Positions 22,401-30,472 of a DNA stretch of 64,000 nucleotides are shown in pieces. Positions within the stretch are counted from its first letter, which is position 1. Each line of letters starts with the position of its first letter. The notes beneath the pieces are model-generated. The model did no database searches and was not told where the DNA came from. It was given only the letters and a program-made list of their open reading frames with translations. The translations under genes were made by a program, and so were the position numbers. The DNA comes from Owenia fusiformis (Eukaryota; Annelida; Polychaeta; Sabellida; Oweniidae). The stretch spans positions 14,391,196-14,455,195 of the forward strand of contig CAIIXF020000004.1 of NCBI GenBank assembly GCA_903813345.2. Reading direction: 5' to 3'.

Positions 22401-25400
22401 TTGAATCTTGATCGTACAGGTTTCATTCATGAAATAAAAGTATGTACATTTGGTTTTAGACCAAGTCGGGCTCTTTCCTAGGAATATAAAATGTAATAAG
22501 ATCACGCGATCAAAACAGAATTTCTTGGGCCCAATATATTTTTATTGCACATTTTTATTGCACTTTAAGTCATTCATGATTAATAACTTTTAATATTTCA
22601 ATTGACGAATTATCAGCCAATCAGATTTTAGTATTTCAGTACTTCTCTACACGGGCCATTTGTAAACAGATGATTAACTGTCGTTTTATACCAAATACAT
22701 CACAAAATCTTCTCAACCAATAATACGTATTTTATGTACTATTATCTAAAAAAGAGCTATATTGTCATCGGCCGGCGGACTCCACATTAATCAAATCTCG
22801 TCATCAACTCCAGGAAAACCGCTTACCTGTTCAACTTGAAATTTTATCACAGATTCAAGAGCAGACTAGTTCAAAGATCTGATTAGATTTAGGGCATGCT
22901 TAGTAAATTACTTGGCTGCCATTTTTTCCATAAATTTTTTAATCAAAATTTCAGAAAAAAGCTTATCCGGTCAACTTGAATTTTTACAAATGTAAGAGCA
23001 GATTAGTGTTAAGATCTGATAAAAGTTTGGTACAGTGACTCTACAACATGGCGGCCATCTTAAATATTTTGATAAATTGGCCATTTTGAATTTTTAAACT
23101 TGATTCAAAATGTTTTTAAACCATCTAAAAGTTCTCAAGAGTTCACATTTCATCTTATATTTGATATGCGACCTTTGGTTGACATTCGTAGATATTGGGG
23201 ATAATTTTCAAATTGTTTCTTTTTTGGATTCCAAATTTAAGTCAGCTTAATCACAAAATACCTACTGAGGTCTGAAAAAAGTATCTTTTGAGGCCGAAGC
23301 TCAAGGTCATCAGACTAGGTCACAAACTACAGGGTGGTCAAAAAAACTTGAAACCTTTACACAATTTCCCTCATATCTTTGTCATTTTGAAAAATAACTC
23401 CCTGATATTTTACACATTCATACATCATTCAATTTCCTACCAGTAGATTTTATTTCATGACCAGCAGATCGATAGTCACAATGTTACAGCACTTTAAAAA
23501 ACATTTTCCAGTGGCCACTATTGCGCTGTAGGGAAACCTACACATAACGTCCAAAATGTCCCTACCTTTGAGGACATGAGATAGAGTATATGAGAATGAC
23601 CTCTGTTGTTCAAAGTGTTGTAAAATTGTGACTATCAGTCTGTCTGGTCATGAAATATGGTAGGGTGGTAGGAAATCGGATGTTGTACAAATGTGTGAAA
23701 TATCAGTTATTTCTATAAATGACAAAGATATGAGGAAAATGCAGTGTTTCCGTTTTTACCACCCTGAAAATTCGAGACTACAAATTAATTCTTGTCATCA
23801 AAATTCCATAAAACAGCTGAGCTGAACAATTTACAAATGTTTGCAAAATTTTACAAATGTGAGAGCAGATTAGTGCCAAGATCTAATTAGGTTTTGGGCA
23901 TGCTTGGTTAATTACTTGGTGGCCATTTTGGTTTTCAAAGTGCGATATTTATCACTGTGTGTGTGTCTTATTAGAATTCTATTTTTCTTCAGTGTGACGG
24001 TTAAGATAGCAAGTAAAGCCGACTTAATTAATACACCAGGTATATACATTGTAACGGAAGAAGAACAAGGCATCAGTGATTCTGTATATGTTTTTGTTTA
24101 TGGTAAGTACAACGTCTAAACACAATGGCTAAGGCGAAACAATGTTCTGTTTATTTCCCTTTATATGTTTACGTGTATTTTTAAAATAACACAAGATAAT
24201 GTACACGAATGGCCGACACCATGAGCAAGTATAAATTTAAGGAATAACATAATTGACCCATCATGATATACCATGACATCTCATTTCTTCTCAGCCCTGA
24301 GATGTTCAGGTGAAACAAAAATATGCTATGAGTATCAGAATGTAATTGACCTAGTTAAAACATTTAATTGAGATGCGGACCTGCCTATACATTCAAAGAC
24401 CTTATGACAAGAGTCCAATCAAAGATCACTAAATAGAAATTCCATTAATGACAATTTTGGAAATTCGAAAATAAATTAAAAAACCGCTACGAATTAGCTG
24501 GCTGGATAAAAGTCAAGTGACGACACTCTGACACTTGATGGCAATTCCTCAAGATGTTTGCATAGATTTATGTATGAACGGAAAGCTCGAATTGTGTATA
24601 ATTCTGACATTTGATTGCTCTTTTAATTTTCTCACTATATAAGCAATAAATTGATCTCAAGATATATCTAAGATATGTAAAATATGTCATGAGCAATTTT
24701 TGGGGACATCACTATCATTTCGGGAAAAACCAAGAGACAATGTATCTTTGAAAAAATAACTAAAATGAATATTATATTTATTGATAGTAACTGACTTAAA
24801 GGATCCACATTACATGAATATAGTCTATATTCTCACAGCGTTTGTTACGAACCCCTCTAACACTCTCACTCTACTACATCTACCCCTTAGAAATGTATAA
24901 GATACTCTGTTTGTCTAATTGTATTGTTTAGTATATTTCTGAAACTACCTTATTAACATCTAACAGTTATCCAATAAACCATTCATAAGCAGCAGACACA
25001 TAAGAATGAATAACATAATCATTACTGAAAGGTCAAATGAGGTGCTCATGAACACAAAATACAAGGTAGAGTAGAGTGACTCTGACAAAGCAGATCACTA
25101 AATAGAATAACCAATATATGTCAGATGTGACCAGACATTAGATCACGTAAATTTGTCATGAATGTATGTTTGAAAAAGCATAGTATTTAATTAAGTAGCC
25201 GTGGATTCTTTGCATATTTTATTTCTATTCTTTTGAAATATTAGTGCTCGTAAAATATTATGAACTTCTATATACAGCAAATACAAAATCATTTGTTCAA
25301 ACTGTTATTTTAACAATAAAAAATGGAATGATAGCAAAATATTAATATTGTATATATAACTATGTGTTTCATATATAAATGTATGTGTCTAATTGAATTT

Positions 25401-28400
25401 GCTTACCCCGATCTTTTCTTTTTCTATTTAGGTAGCAACGGATGGTCAAGCTGGTCGCCTTGGTTAGAATGTATATGTGATGTTTCGAGTGGTTCCTTTA
25501 AACAGTTCAAGTTTCGAAAATGCGATACCATCAATTTTCCACAAATTTGTACGAAGCAATATGAAACAAAGTCTAAAGACTGTACACCGCCAGCTGGAGA
25601 AACGTGTCAAGGTAAGAAATAAGTGAAGTTTCGATTGCTCCAGCAAATATTTTAAAAAAGAAAATTACCCCTTTCTAAGTGATACCGTGTGTGATGTACG
25701 ATTGAATACTTTTGGGAACTATTGGAATGGACTGACGTATAGGCGATACGAGGATTGGTATCCAAAGTGTATCTGTCATGTTTTTTATCTTATAGTATAC
25801 GCTCACCGTTCTGGTGAAACACTGAATATCTAATCACAAGTGCCAAAGGGAGAGGACCAAAACTGTAAAGAAACCTAGCAAGAAAAGCAAACTCTAGGTG
25901 TAATTCTGTCATAAAAAATAGACCCTCCCAAAATCATGAAAAGAAATAATGTCTAAGCCTCCCCGCGCCTTCACCCCTCCAATCAAGAGCCAATATCCAA
26001 CTCCAGGACCAGAACTCCAAGGATCATTTCATTCATACTGAAGTCATTACTGTATTCAAAGATGATGTCTTAAATGATGCAGGATAGACGGAATCCAGAC
26101 TTGAAGTCACTATAGGCAATTCAACGGGTCGACATTCTTTCGCAATGCCGTCGACATAATCCATGAAACACAATAATTGACAAAATAAATCCTAAACATT
26201 TTGGAAAATATATAATATTCAAATATGCATGTCTTCCTTTAAGCCAAATGTAAGCCTGGTGAATGGGGACCAGACCAATGTACGCCGAGCTGTGGAAATA
26301 ATATTCAATGCATCAGAACAAGAAGCCCAGCCCCAGGCAGTGGACCCTGCAAACCCTTAGAACTTACCTCGACAATGAGCAAAAATAGGCCATGTCAACC
26401 AAGTAATAGTGAAATCTTCAAATAAAAATATTGAATTTAGAGTATCATCGGATTCAATTCATAAATGGAACTTTGTATACAGGTCACACTTTCCTTCCTT
26501 TCTTCAGTCATTGAAAGCGCCTACATAGCTGTGTTGAAGCAGTTAATTGTCGTCAAATAATGTAATTTAGGAACTTTACATTCTTAAAAATCACTCAAAC
26601 TGTGACTTGCGTACCAAAAGTTAAAGTCCCCATATAGAGTCTAAACCACTTTGACTTATATTGTAGTCTTACCAAATGTGTGATATGTGAAACTTTTTCA
26701 AAAAGTGGTTTTTGAAAGACTTTTTGTTCAAACAAATCGTGAATTTATTTAAAACTAACTTTAGAGATCACAAGTATCTTTTAGTAAGCCACGATTCATA
26801 AGAATGCATAAAGCATTCATCCTCGCATTTTTTGCCGAAAAAATTCAGAAAATGGGTTCAAAAATTAGGCAGGCAATTGAATTTGCTAACTTTATTTAAC
26901 AAAATATTGATATGTTTCTTCAGGTTCAACAGAGTAATAGGGCTTTAAAGTCAAAATTATTTTTCAAAAACTTCTCCCATAGAAATAACACAGGAAGCAA
27001 AAAATTATTTTCAAAAATGACTTTGAAGAGCTGTAACTTAAGTATTCATCAAATAAGCTAAACACTTAGTGTACGAAAAAGTTAGACAATTCAATTTTCT
27101 ATATAAAAGTATTTTTTCCTGAATCTTTTACTGAAAAGATATCCTGATTTCTGACTTGCCCCGAACCTTATATTTCCCATTGGATTACATGGGAATGACG
27201 ATTTTCAAAAAGTCATCAACTTTATCATCAATTTTCGACCTATTGTAATATAGGAGAAAAAATTTAGAAAATTTGGAGGTATTGGAAATAAAGTAAAATT
27301 ACGTTTCCATCAATATTACAAGTTATTTCATCGCCGGTTAAGTGAATTAAAATTCAAACTTATAGAGGCTTTAAAACGTAGTTCAATGGGGGAGCTAAGG
27401 TTGCCAAACTTATGGAGGGGAGTGTATCAGTGCATGTAAATGGATCAGAGAAAAATGCATTTCAAAATTTAAGTTCACATAGAAACCAATGGTACAATGA
27501 TATCTAAAACAATATATTCTTCCTTTTAACCTGGTTAGACAATCAACATTGGTTTAGCATTGAAGTTTAGCATATTTAGAAAAGATTGACATAGAAAAAT
27601 ATTTTCAATTTTTTCAAACAGTTTTTGACACCTGGGTGAGTCATAATGACATCACTAATGTTGCAAAATATTTTTGATTTGCTGAAACATTGAAGTGACC
27701 CATTAAATATGCCATTTTATTATTGAAATAGTTCAATCTTTGCATTGGTGTTAAAAATATTACCTTTTTGAAATAATATGAAGAACTTTTTGATGAATAC
27801 ATTTTTTAACTATTTTTGAAAAATGGCGGAAAATTTGAATATTTGAGAAATGAAATGCTCACATTTTTTTTTCAAAAAGCTCTAAAATAACTTTTGAAGT
27901 CATGAATAGTAAATAAATGATAAAAAATATTTTCAAACGTAGTAGTAGATATAATACGTGTTTTATCTACGAACGATGTTCTTCTTTCAAAACAGTCAAG
28001 GGACGTTTCGTGAACAAATGAGCATTGGTATCGCAAGTTTCAGACCATATGGGATTTTTAAATAGAAATCTCAAAATACTTATTCAAATGTGTGCTTCTT
28101 TTTCATATTATATTTATTGATTTTTGAAGGCTGAATAGTCTGCGTCTTTTGAGATAAAGACGTTCTTCGTGAACCGTTTCACTTTCATTTTACTAGCTTA
28201 AGTTTCACGTTTTAAAAAAAACGTGTACGTGAACGTGTATATTCATGGTCATCTGGATGATTACTTTCCCCATTATATACTAATTTACTTCTCTAATTTA
28301 TTTTGAATATATAGGAAATGTAATTTGTAATTTGCGATCGGAAAAACAAAGTTAGAGGGGAAAGTACTCGACGTGAGTCATGAAAATATACATCGTTCAC

Positions 28401-29345
28401 ATACACGTTATCTTTAAAACATGTAGCTCCCTTATCTTATAGATCAAAGACCGCCAACGAATACAGGAAGCAGTAACCCTCAATCTGCTGGAAGTAACCA
28501 ACCTGCTGGAAATAACCAACCTACTGGGAATAACCAGCCTGCTGGAAATAACCAACCTGCTGGAAATAACCAACCTACTGGAAATAACCAACCTGCTGGA
28601 AATAATCAACCTACTGAAAATAACAAACCTGCTGGAAATAACCAACCTGTTGGAAATAACAAACCTGCTGGAAACAATCCACCTGTTGTAAATAACCAAC
28701 CTGCTGGAAATAACAAGCCTGCCGGAAATGAGCAACAAGTTGGGAATAAGACCCCTGCAGCGAATGATGGAAGTAAATCAGGTATATAGAATCCTTGTGT
28801 GGTCATAAACATAACCTAATGCAGAAGACTCTTTCATTGTGGTCAAATCATAAGATTTCGATCAGTCCAAATACAAACTAAAGTTCTCCTGGGAAAGCCT
28901 TGTGTGCATTCGAGTTACCGGTAGTAAACATAAAATACAATTAAGATTCATCTTTCCTCAAAACTCGCCTAAATAGCAGGAACTATAACAAGCAATCGAC
29001 TACTTTAACAGTGACCGTTATTACTAGCTTATTGACCCCTTTTCTTATAATTTGCAAATTCTTTCAGCAATGACAGGTCCAATCATCGGAGGTGTACTTG
29101 TAGCAGTATTGGTTGTGATTTGCTGTTGTATTGTCGTTATAAGAAAGAAAATGGAAGCAGGTAAATCACAAAAACAAGCAGGTCAACCTGGTGAAATGGA
29201 TGCCCTTAATGGCTCAGATGGGAGCGATGACGACTCCGATTCCGATGCAGGAGCCCAGTCGGTTAGAGGAGGTTTCCGTGGACGAGGTCGTGGACGAGGA
29301 CGGGGGAGGGGGAGGGGGAGAGGAAGAGGGAGACGAGGATCTTAG
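13422..29345 (+). CDS. Receptor copy B: sushi / C-type lectin-like / TSP1x2 / TM / RG-tail protein, complete (11 exons)
   Basis: Joining exons 13422-13488, 15647-15898, 17187-17434, 18512-18746, 19562-19656, 21019-21323, 23993-24102, 25432-25611, 26244-26408, 28443-28781 and 29068-29345 gives 2,274 nt, or 757 residues plus a stop. Every junction is GT-AG and every phase matches. Approximate layout: signal peptide 1-22, sushi 37-104, C-type lectin-like domain 108-267, unrecognised region 268-437, TSP1-like modules 438-497 and 498-552, hexapeptide stalk 553-665, transmembrane helix about 669-692, then a cytoplasmic tail with an acidic SDxSD stretch and an RG repeat. A single-pass type I surface receptor is inferred. 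Sushi, lectin-like and TSP1 modules usually bind glycans or proteins, so a recognition or adhesion role, possibly in immunity, is plausible but not shown. No known family with this full order is recognised. The start is chosen because ATG 13422 opens a hydrophobic signal sequence followed by a usable splice donor. Confidence 0.88.
13582..13905. mobile_element. Inverted-repeat element with four GTGAATTCGTACGATC motifs
   Basis: GGGGCCGTGAATTCGTACGA at the left is mirrored by TCGTACGAATTCACGGCCCC at the right. Two further copies of the motif lie inside (about 13669 and 13800), one in each direction. It is non-coding and lies in copy B intron 1. Confidence 0.82.
14550..14665. mobile_element. GGCGCC-ended hairpin element, first copy
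   Basis: GGCGCCCGGCAGATTGAGTA pairs with the ACTCAATTGGCCTGGCGCC arm around an AT-rich centre, followed by CCGATGGATTGGAACAAA. It is related to the element at 14971-15117. Both lie in copy B intron 1. Confidence 0.68.
14674..14736. repeat. Near-perfect 63-bp hairpin
   Basis: TTGGAATTTGCTTTTTCGAG, then GAGACATAACGGTGTCATGTCTC, then CTCGAAAAATCAAATTCCAA form two arms around a tiny loop. It could be a foldback element. No function is visible. Confidence 0.7.
14971..15117. mobile_element. GGCGCC-centred foldback element, second copy
   Basis: The outer arms ATGCCTGTGTCACATTTGTT and AGCAAATATGACCTAGGCAT and the inner arms GCCCGGCCGATTGGGTATTC and GAATACTCAATCGGCTGGGC pair. It shares the CCGATGAATCGGA.CAAAT..GACC block with the first copy. 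Confidence 0.7.
15647..15898 (+). CDS. Copy B exon 2: sushi (CCP/SCR) domain
   Basis: The exon is 252 nt, with phase 1 at both ends. Four cysteines lie at predicted residues 37, 68, 91 and 104. The sushi hallmarks FGYEF after the second cysteine and DGVWKYPQLPSC at the end are visible. Sushi domains are about 60-residue beta modules with C1-C3 and C2-C4 disulphides, common in complement and adhesion proteins. A symmetric phase 1-1 exon holding one whole module is the classic form for exon shuffling. The acceptor is GTTACAG and the donor GTACGT. Confidence 0.88.
16227..16404. mobile_element. Long hairpin element, ~178 bp
   Basis: The arms AACAAATATTTCACTCTATT and AATAGAGTGAAATATTTGTT continue into CTTTCACAAGGTGATATTCCAC and its mirror around CCCTTCGGGCTTCG. 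Half of an older, diverged copy is visible at 16800-16890 and at 100-200 in copy A, so this family entered before the duplication as well as after it. Confidence 0.8.
16422..16560 (+). repeat. Dispersed repeat of the TACGGGCC / poly-C family
   Basis: It matches the reverse complement of 3180-3315 and starts AAGGCCCGTAGTCAGATTTTG. It lies in copy B intron 2. Confidence 0.6.
17187..17434 (+). CDS. Copy B exon 3: N-terminal half of the C-type lectin-like domain
   Basis: The exon encodes predicted residues 107-189. It contains the start of a long-form C-type lectin-like fold: CGGKRWYELEPGHCYF, the helix SRDSC..DAELVQFET, and the core motif WIYWIGLTNR (WIGL is the family signature). Cysteines 110 and 123 fit the extra N-terminal disulphide of long-form domains, and Cys139 is the partner expected for the final cysteine in exon 4. 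It begins in phase 1 and ends in phase 0 with donor GTAAGC. Confidence 0.9.
17545..18037. mobile_element. Inverted-repeat element with CACTGGGTGTG ends
   Basis: The left end CACTGGGTGTGTAGCAAATT followed by AAGCGTGACAGTTGAACGC is mirrored by GCGTTCGACTGCAACGCTT and AATTTGGTACACACCCTGTG. It lies in copy B between exons 3 and 4. Confidence 0.8.
18107..18392. mobile_element. Inverted-repeat element
   Basis: TTGGAGCAACAGTAAGGAAA at the left and the mirrored CTGGAACTTCCTGTTGAG at the right pair. Inner arms ATGAGCGTTACACGATGTG and CATCTTGTAACGCTCAT continue towards a centre with CCTTTGCAGGCA and TGCCTGCAAAGG. It lies immediately after the previous element in the same intron. Confidence 0.75.
18512..18746 (+). 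CDS. Copy B exon 4: C-terminal half of the C-type lectin-like domain
   Basis: The exon encodes predicted residues 190-267, from SEHFYWLNNKNR to FTHFICEK. The final FICEK is the usual lectin-like ending, with Cys265. The region that normally carries a calcium/sugar motif (EPN or QPD) and WND reads GNDKNPLGLPRNS and YKWLGHSQ instead. The internal C2-C3 cysteine pair is absent. The fold is therefore probably kept, while classical calcium-dependent sugar binding is doubtful. The exon begins in phase 0, ends in phase 1, and has donor GTAAAG. Confidence 0.9.
19562..19656 (+). CDS. Copy B exon 5: start of the unrecognised middle region
   Basis: This 95-nt exon encodes VPNGWSYKELRAKRGN then RAQFFLENQQIALGLK (residues 268-299). 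It is 95 nt in both copies, with the same phases (1 in, 0 out) and nearly the same protein, so it is a real exon. Acceptor TTTTGTGTAG, donor GTGAGA. I recognise no domain in it. Its position directly after the lectin-like domain makes it the first part of a region of about 170 residues spread over exons 5-7. Confidence 0.87.
19899..20970. mobile_element. Non-autonomous mariner-type element with TA target duplication
   Basis: CAGGGTGTCCGGAAAGTAAA at the left is mirrored by TTTACTTTCCGGACACCCTG at the right, flanked by TA on both sides. The arms extend through GATACAAATGCTCT. No transposase ORF is present in about 1.07 kb. It lies between copy B exons 5 and 6. TA duplication and CAGGGTG ends fit the Tc1/mariner superfamily. 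Confidence 0.85.
21019..21323 (+). CDS. Copy B exon 6: main part of the unrecognised middle region
   Basis: The exon encodes residues 300-400, starting DVLPSSDYIKYVYGPA. Conserved blocks shared with copy A are DYIKY.YGPAA, EEWAKRA..LSVLKLDP, YGITC, KKTITKDL.TG and NPAFDCSFS. There are two cysteines, in YGITC and FDCSF. Lysine, threonine and tyrosine content suggests a folded beta-rich extracellular domain, but this is only inference. The exon begins in phase 0 and ends in phase 2. It is intact here, unlike copy A. Confidence 0.88.
21324..22218. other. Intron of copy B after exon 6, no feature found
   Basis: AT-rich intron sequence. I see no exon, RNA gene or clear repeat between the donor of exon 6 and the foldback element at 22219. 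Confidence 0.45.
22219..22357. mobile_element. MITE with TTGAATGATTTGAAGTGCAA ends, copy 1
   Basis: TTGAATGATTTGAAGTGCAA and AGGATATATTGTG at the left are mirrored by CACAATATATGCC and CTCTTCAAATCATTC at the right. A second copy of the family is at 44638-44776. Confidence 0.78.
22790..23960 (+). repeat. Degenerate tandem repeat interrupted by an inserted element
   Basis: Units containing TTGAATTTTTACAAATGTAA (or similar), GAGCAGATTAGTG.TAAGATCT and GGGCATGCTT.GT.AATTAC recur at about 22830, 22970 and 23850. The last unit is separated from the others by the element at 23330-23766 and ends just before exon 7 of copy B. Confidence 0.55.
23330..23766. mobile_element. Inverted-repeat element with CAGGGTGG ends
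   Basis: CAGGGTGGTCAAAAAAACTT at the left and TTTTTACCACCCTG at the right are inverted. Inside, TTCCCTCATATCTTTGTCATT is mirrored by AATGACAAAGATATGAGGAAA and ATCGATAGTCACAATGTTAC is mirrored by AAAATTGTGACTATCAG. It is a non-coding foldback element. Confidence 0.78.
23993..24102 (+). CDS. Copy B exon 7: end of the unrecognised middle region
   Basis: The exon encodes residues 401-437, GVTVKIASKADLINTPGIYI followed by VTEEEQGISDSVYVFVY. Its alternating hydrophobic residues and final VYVFVY look like beta strands ending a domain. Copy A has a 110-nt exon with the same phases (2 in, 1 out) and almost the same sequence. The donor is GTAAGTAC. Confidence 0.88.
24103..25431. other. Intron of copy B between exons 7 and 8
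   Basis: AT-rich sequence without an exon, RNA gene or repeat that I can support. Confidence 0.45.
25432..25611 (+). CDS. Copy B exon 8: first thrombospondin type 1-like module
   Basis: The 180-nt exon has phase 1 at both ends. It encodes residues 438-497 with the TSP1 tryptophan ladder WSSWSPW, then ECICD, KFRKCDT and cysteines through DCTPPAGETC. TSP1 modules bind glycosaminoglycans or proteins and are often C-mannosylated on WxxW. The usual CSVTCG is replaced by CICD, so this is a variant module. As a whole-module symmetric exon it could be duplicated or shuffled without breaking frame. Confidence 0.88.
26244..26408 (+). CDS. Copy B exon 9: second, shorter TSP1-like module
   Basis: The 165-nt exon is phase 1-1 and encodes residues 498-552: CKPGEWGPDQCTPSCG, then QCIRTRSPAPGSGPC and PCQPSN. 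The pattern W..C...CG followed by R.R matches the start of a TSP1 repeat. The second half is short, so it may be a truncated or divergent module. The copy B donor reads GTGAAA, weaker than GTAAAG in copy A at the same codon. Confidence 0.82.
26850..27430 (+). mobile_element. Truncated copy of the foldback family found at 62868-63728
   Basis: Sequence from GGCAGGCAATTGAATTTGCT through CAATGGGGGAGCTAAGGTTG to ATGGAGGGGAGTG follows the right part of the element at 62868-63728 in the same direction. The left inverted arm is absent. It lies in the copy B intron between exons 9 and 10. Confidence 0.75.
27431..28442. other. Remainder of copy B intron 9
   Basis: AT-rich intron DNA with a few short self-complementary stretches (for example around 28200-28230). 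No exon is seen. Confidence 0.4.
28443..28781 (+). CDS. Copy B exon 10: Asn/Gln/Pro-rich hexapeptide repeat stalk
   Basis: The 339-nt exon is phase 1-1 and encodes residues 553-665. About fifteen copies of a hexapeptide of the type AGNNQP (variants TGNNQP, VGNNKP, TENNKP) run from 28487 to about 28758, coded by an 18-bp tandem repeat. The composition predicts an extended, disordered spacer that lifts the binding modules off the membrane. Copy A has the same exon with 231 nt and more glutamate variants, so repeat number changes between copies in whole codons. Confidence 0.88.
29068..29345 (+). CDS. Copy B exon 11: transmembrane helix, acidic stretch and RG-repeat tail
   Basis: The final exon encodes residues 666-757. 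The helix MTGPIIGGVLVAVLVVICCC is followed by IVVIRKKME, placing the tail inside the cell by the positive-inside rule. The CCC at the inner membrane face could be palmitoylated. The tail carries SDGSDDDSDSD, which fits casein kinase 2 sites, then nine or so GR pairs (29276-29342) ending RRGS. Such RG repeats are known from RNA-binding nuclear proteins and are arginine-methyltransferase substrates. In a receptor tail they are unusual. The stop TAG is at 29343-29345. Confidence 0.9.
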
Positions 29346-29413
29346 GACAATTGACTAAATAATATTTATATTTTAATTAAAACTGATGTCATGGCTACTT
29401 CGGTACTTGCAGT

Positions 29414-29419
29414 AATAAA
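29414..29419 (+). terminator. Polyadenylation signal of copy B
   Basis: AATAAA lies about 70 bases after the stop codon of copy B in an AT-rich 3' region. It is the first canonical signal downstream. Confidence 0.55.
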
Positions 29420-30279
29420 AATAGACATAAATGTGTTTTCTTAGTTACATTTGGTTTTATGTTAGATATCTACAACGGGTAGTTTGCCTTTAGATCATGC
29501 AATTACTACATAACCTATCTTTCTTTTATATTACTCGGAACATTATTTACCCATCCCTAGCTAACGATTGTCAGCAGCAACTTCATCCATTTTCTTCAAC
29601 AGAATCATTGTTTGATTCTTAAATTCAATGACAATAGATCTATTTTCTCATATATGTTTTATTGTAAAGTTGCATACGGAGACATGAAATGACAGAAGGC
29701 GATTTTGCCCAACCCTGAATAATCACTGTATACTTCTATTTATGAAATAAACCTTATGATTGAAAAAATATATGCTCTCTTGTTCGCCATATTGTGGCGT
29801 TTTAGAGCAAAGCTTAGTCAATAACATAAATTTTTGTGCATTGTACATATTCAAGTCATTACATACAAAAGTTCCGCAGTTGAGAGAGATTGCTAAATGC
29901 ATTTTTCATTCTTGCTAAAATCGATCTAAAAAAATTTAAAACTATCATCCGTTACGTTCGCTATTGTTGAAAACGACAGTTGAAGTCGTCGTTGTAATGG
30001 TATCACGGTGCTAAGGAAAATATGCAGTCCTTAAATCTACCTTACACCACACAAGCAGTGTATGACTAATACGCATTTGGTCACCATGGAAAATGCATAC
30101 TAAAACATTATTTACTGGTTTGTATTTAGCATTGAAATGATTTGATAAAACACCATTCCAATTGAATGTTTGATCGTGATCTTATTGTTGCCCTGAATTA
30201 AACTTAGTATGGACCACGACAATAGACACTTTTGAATGTTATTAAGAATTCGTGATTATGCTACTAACAATTGACTTAC
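29420..30279. other. Convergent intergenic region between copy B and a minus-strand exon
   Basis: There is no clear gene. On the minus strand an acceptor CTTAG at 30011-30014 is followed by a frame of 21 residues, HRDTITTTTSTVVFNNSERN plus G, then TGA (29945-30010). Its phase would fit the donor at 30280, so it could be a terminal exon of that gene. Support is weak because the expected further membrane segments are not found. Confidence 0.25.
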
Positions 30280-30472
30280 CAGTGTACCATTCCATATTGG
30301 AACAGCTGCTGCAATAGGGAACGCCATTCGATCACGTGACACGTGCAACGTCATAACCCCTGATATGACACTTGTAGCCCCCATAGAAACTTGAAACAGC
30401 GCCACTCGGAATAAATACTGGAACACCTTATCAATCAACTTTCGAAGTTCTGGAAGCACATTATAAAGGTGA
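30280..30472 (-). CDS. Exon of a putative MS4A/CD20-like multi-pass membrane protein
   Basis: Read on the minus strand, acceptor TTCAAG is followed by 193 nt open in one frame and then a strong donor GTAAGT. The protein runs HLYNVLPELRKLIDKVFQYL, FRVALFQVSMGATSVISGVM, TLHVSRDRMAFPIAAAVPIW and ends NGTL. The hydrophobic segment ALFQVSMGATSVISGVMTLHV and the following AxPIWNGTL resemble helix 1 and the start of helix 2 in MS4A-type four-helix proteins (known pattern: small-residue-rich helix, short loop, then P-x-W-x-G). No other exon of the gene can be placed with confidence, so it may be a fragment. There is no ATG in frame; the start must lie in an earlier exon. Confidence 0.45.
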
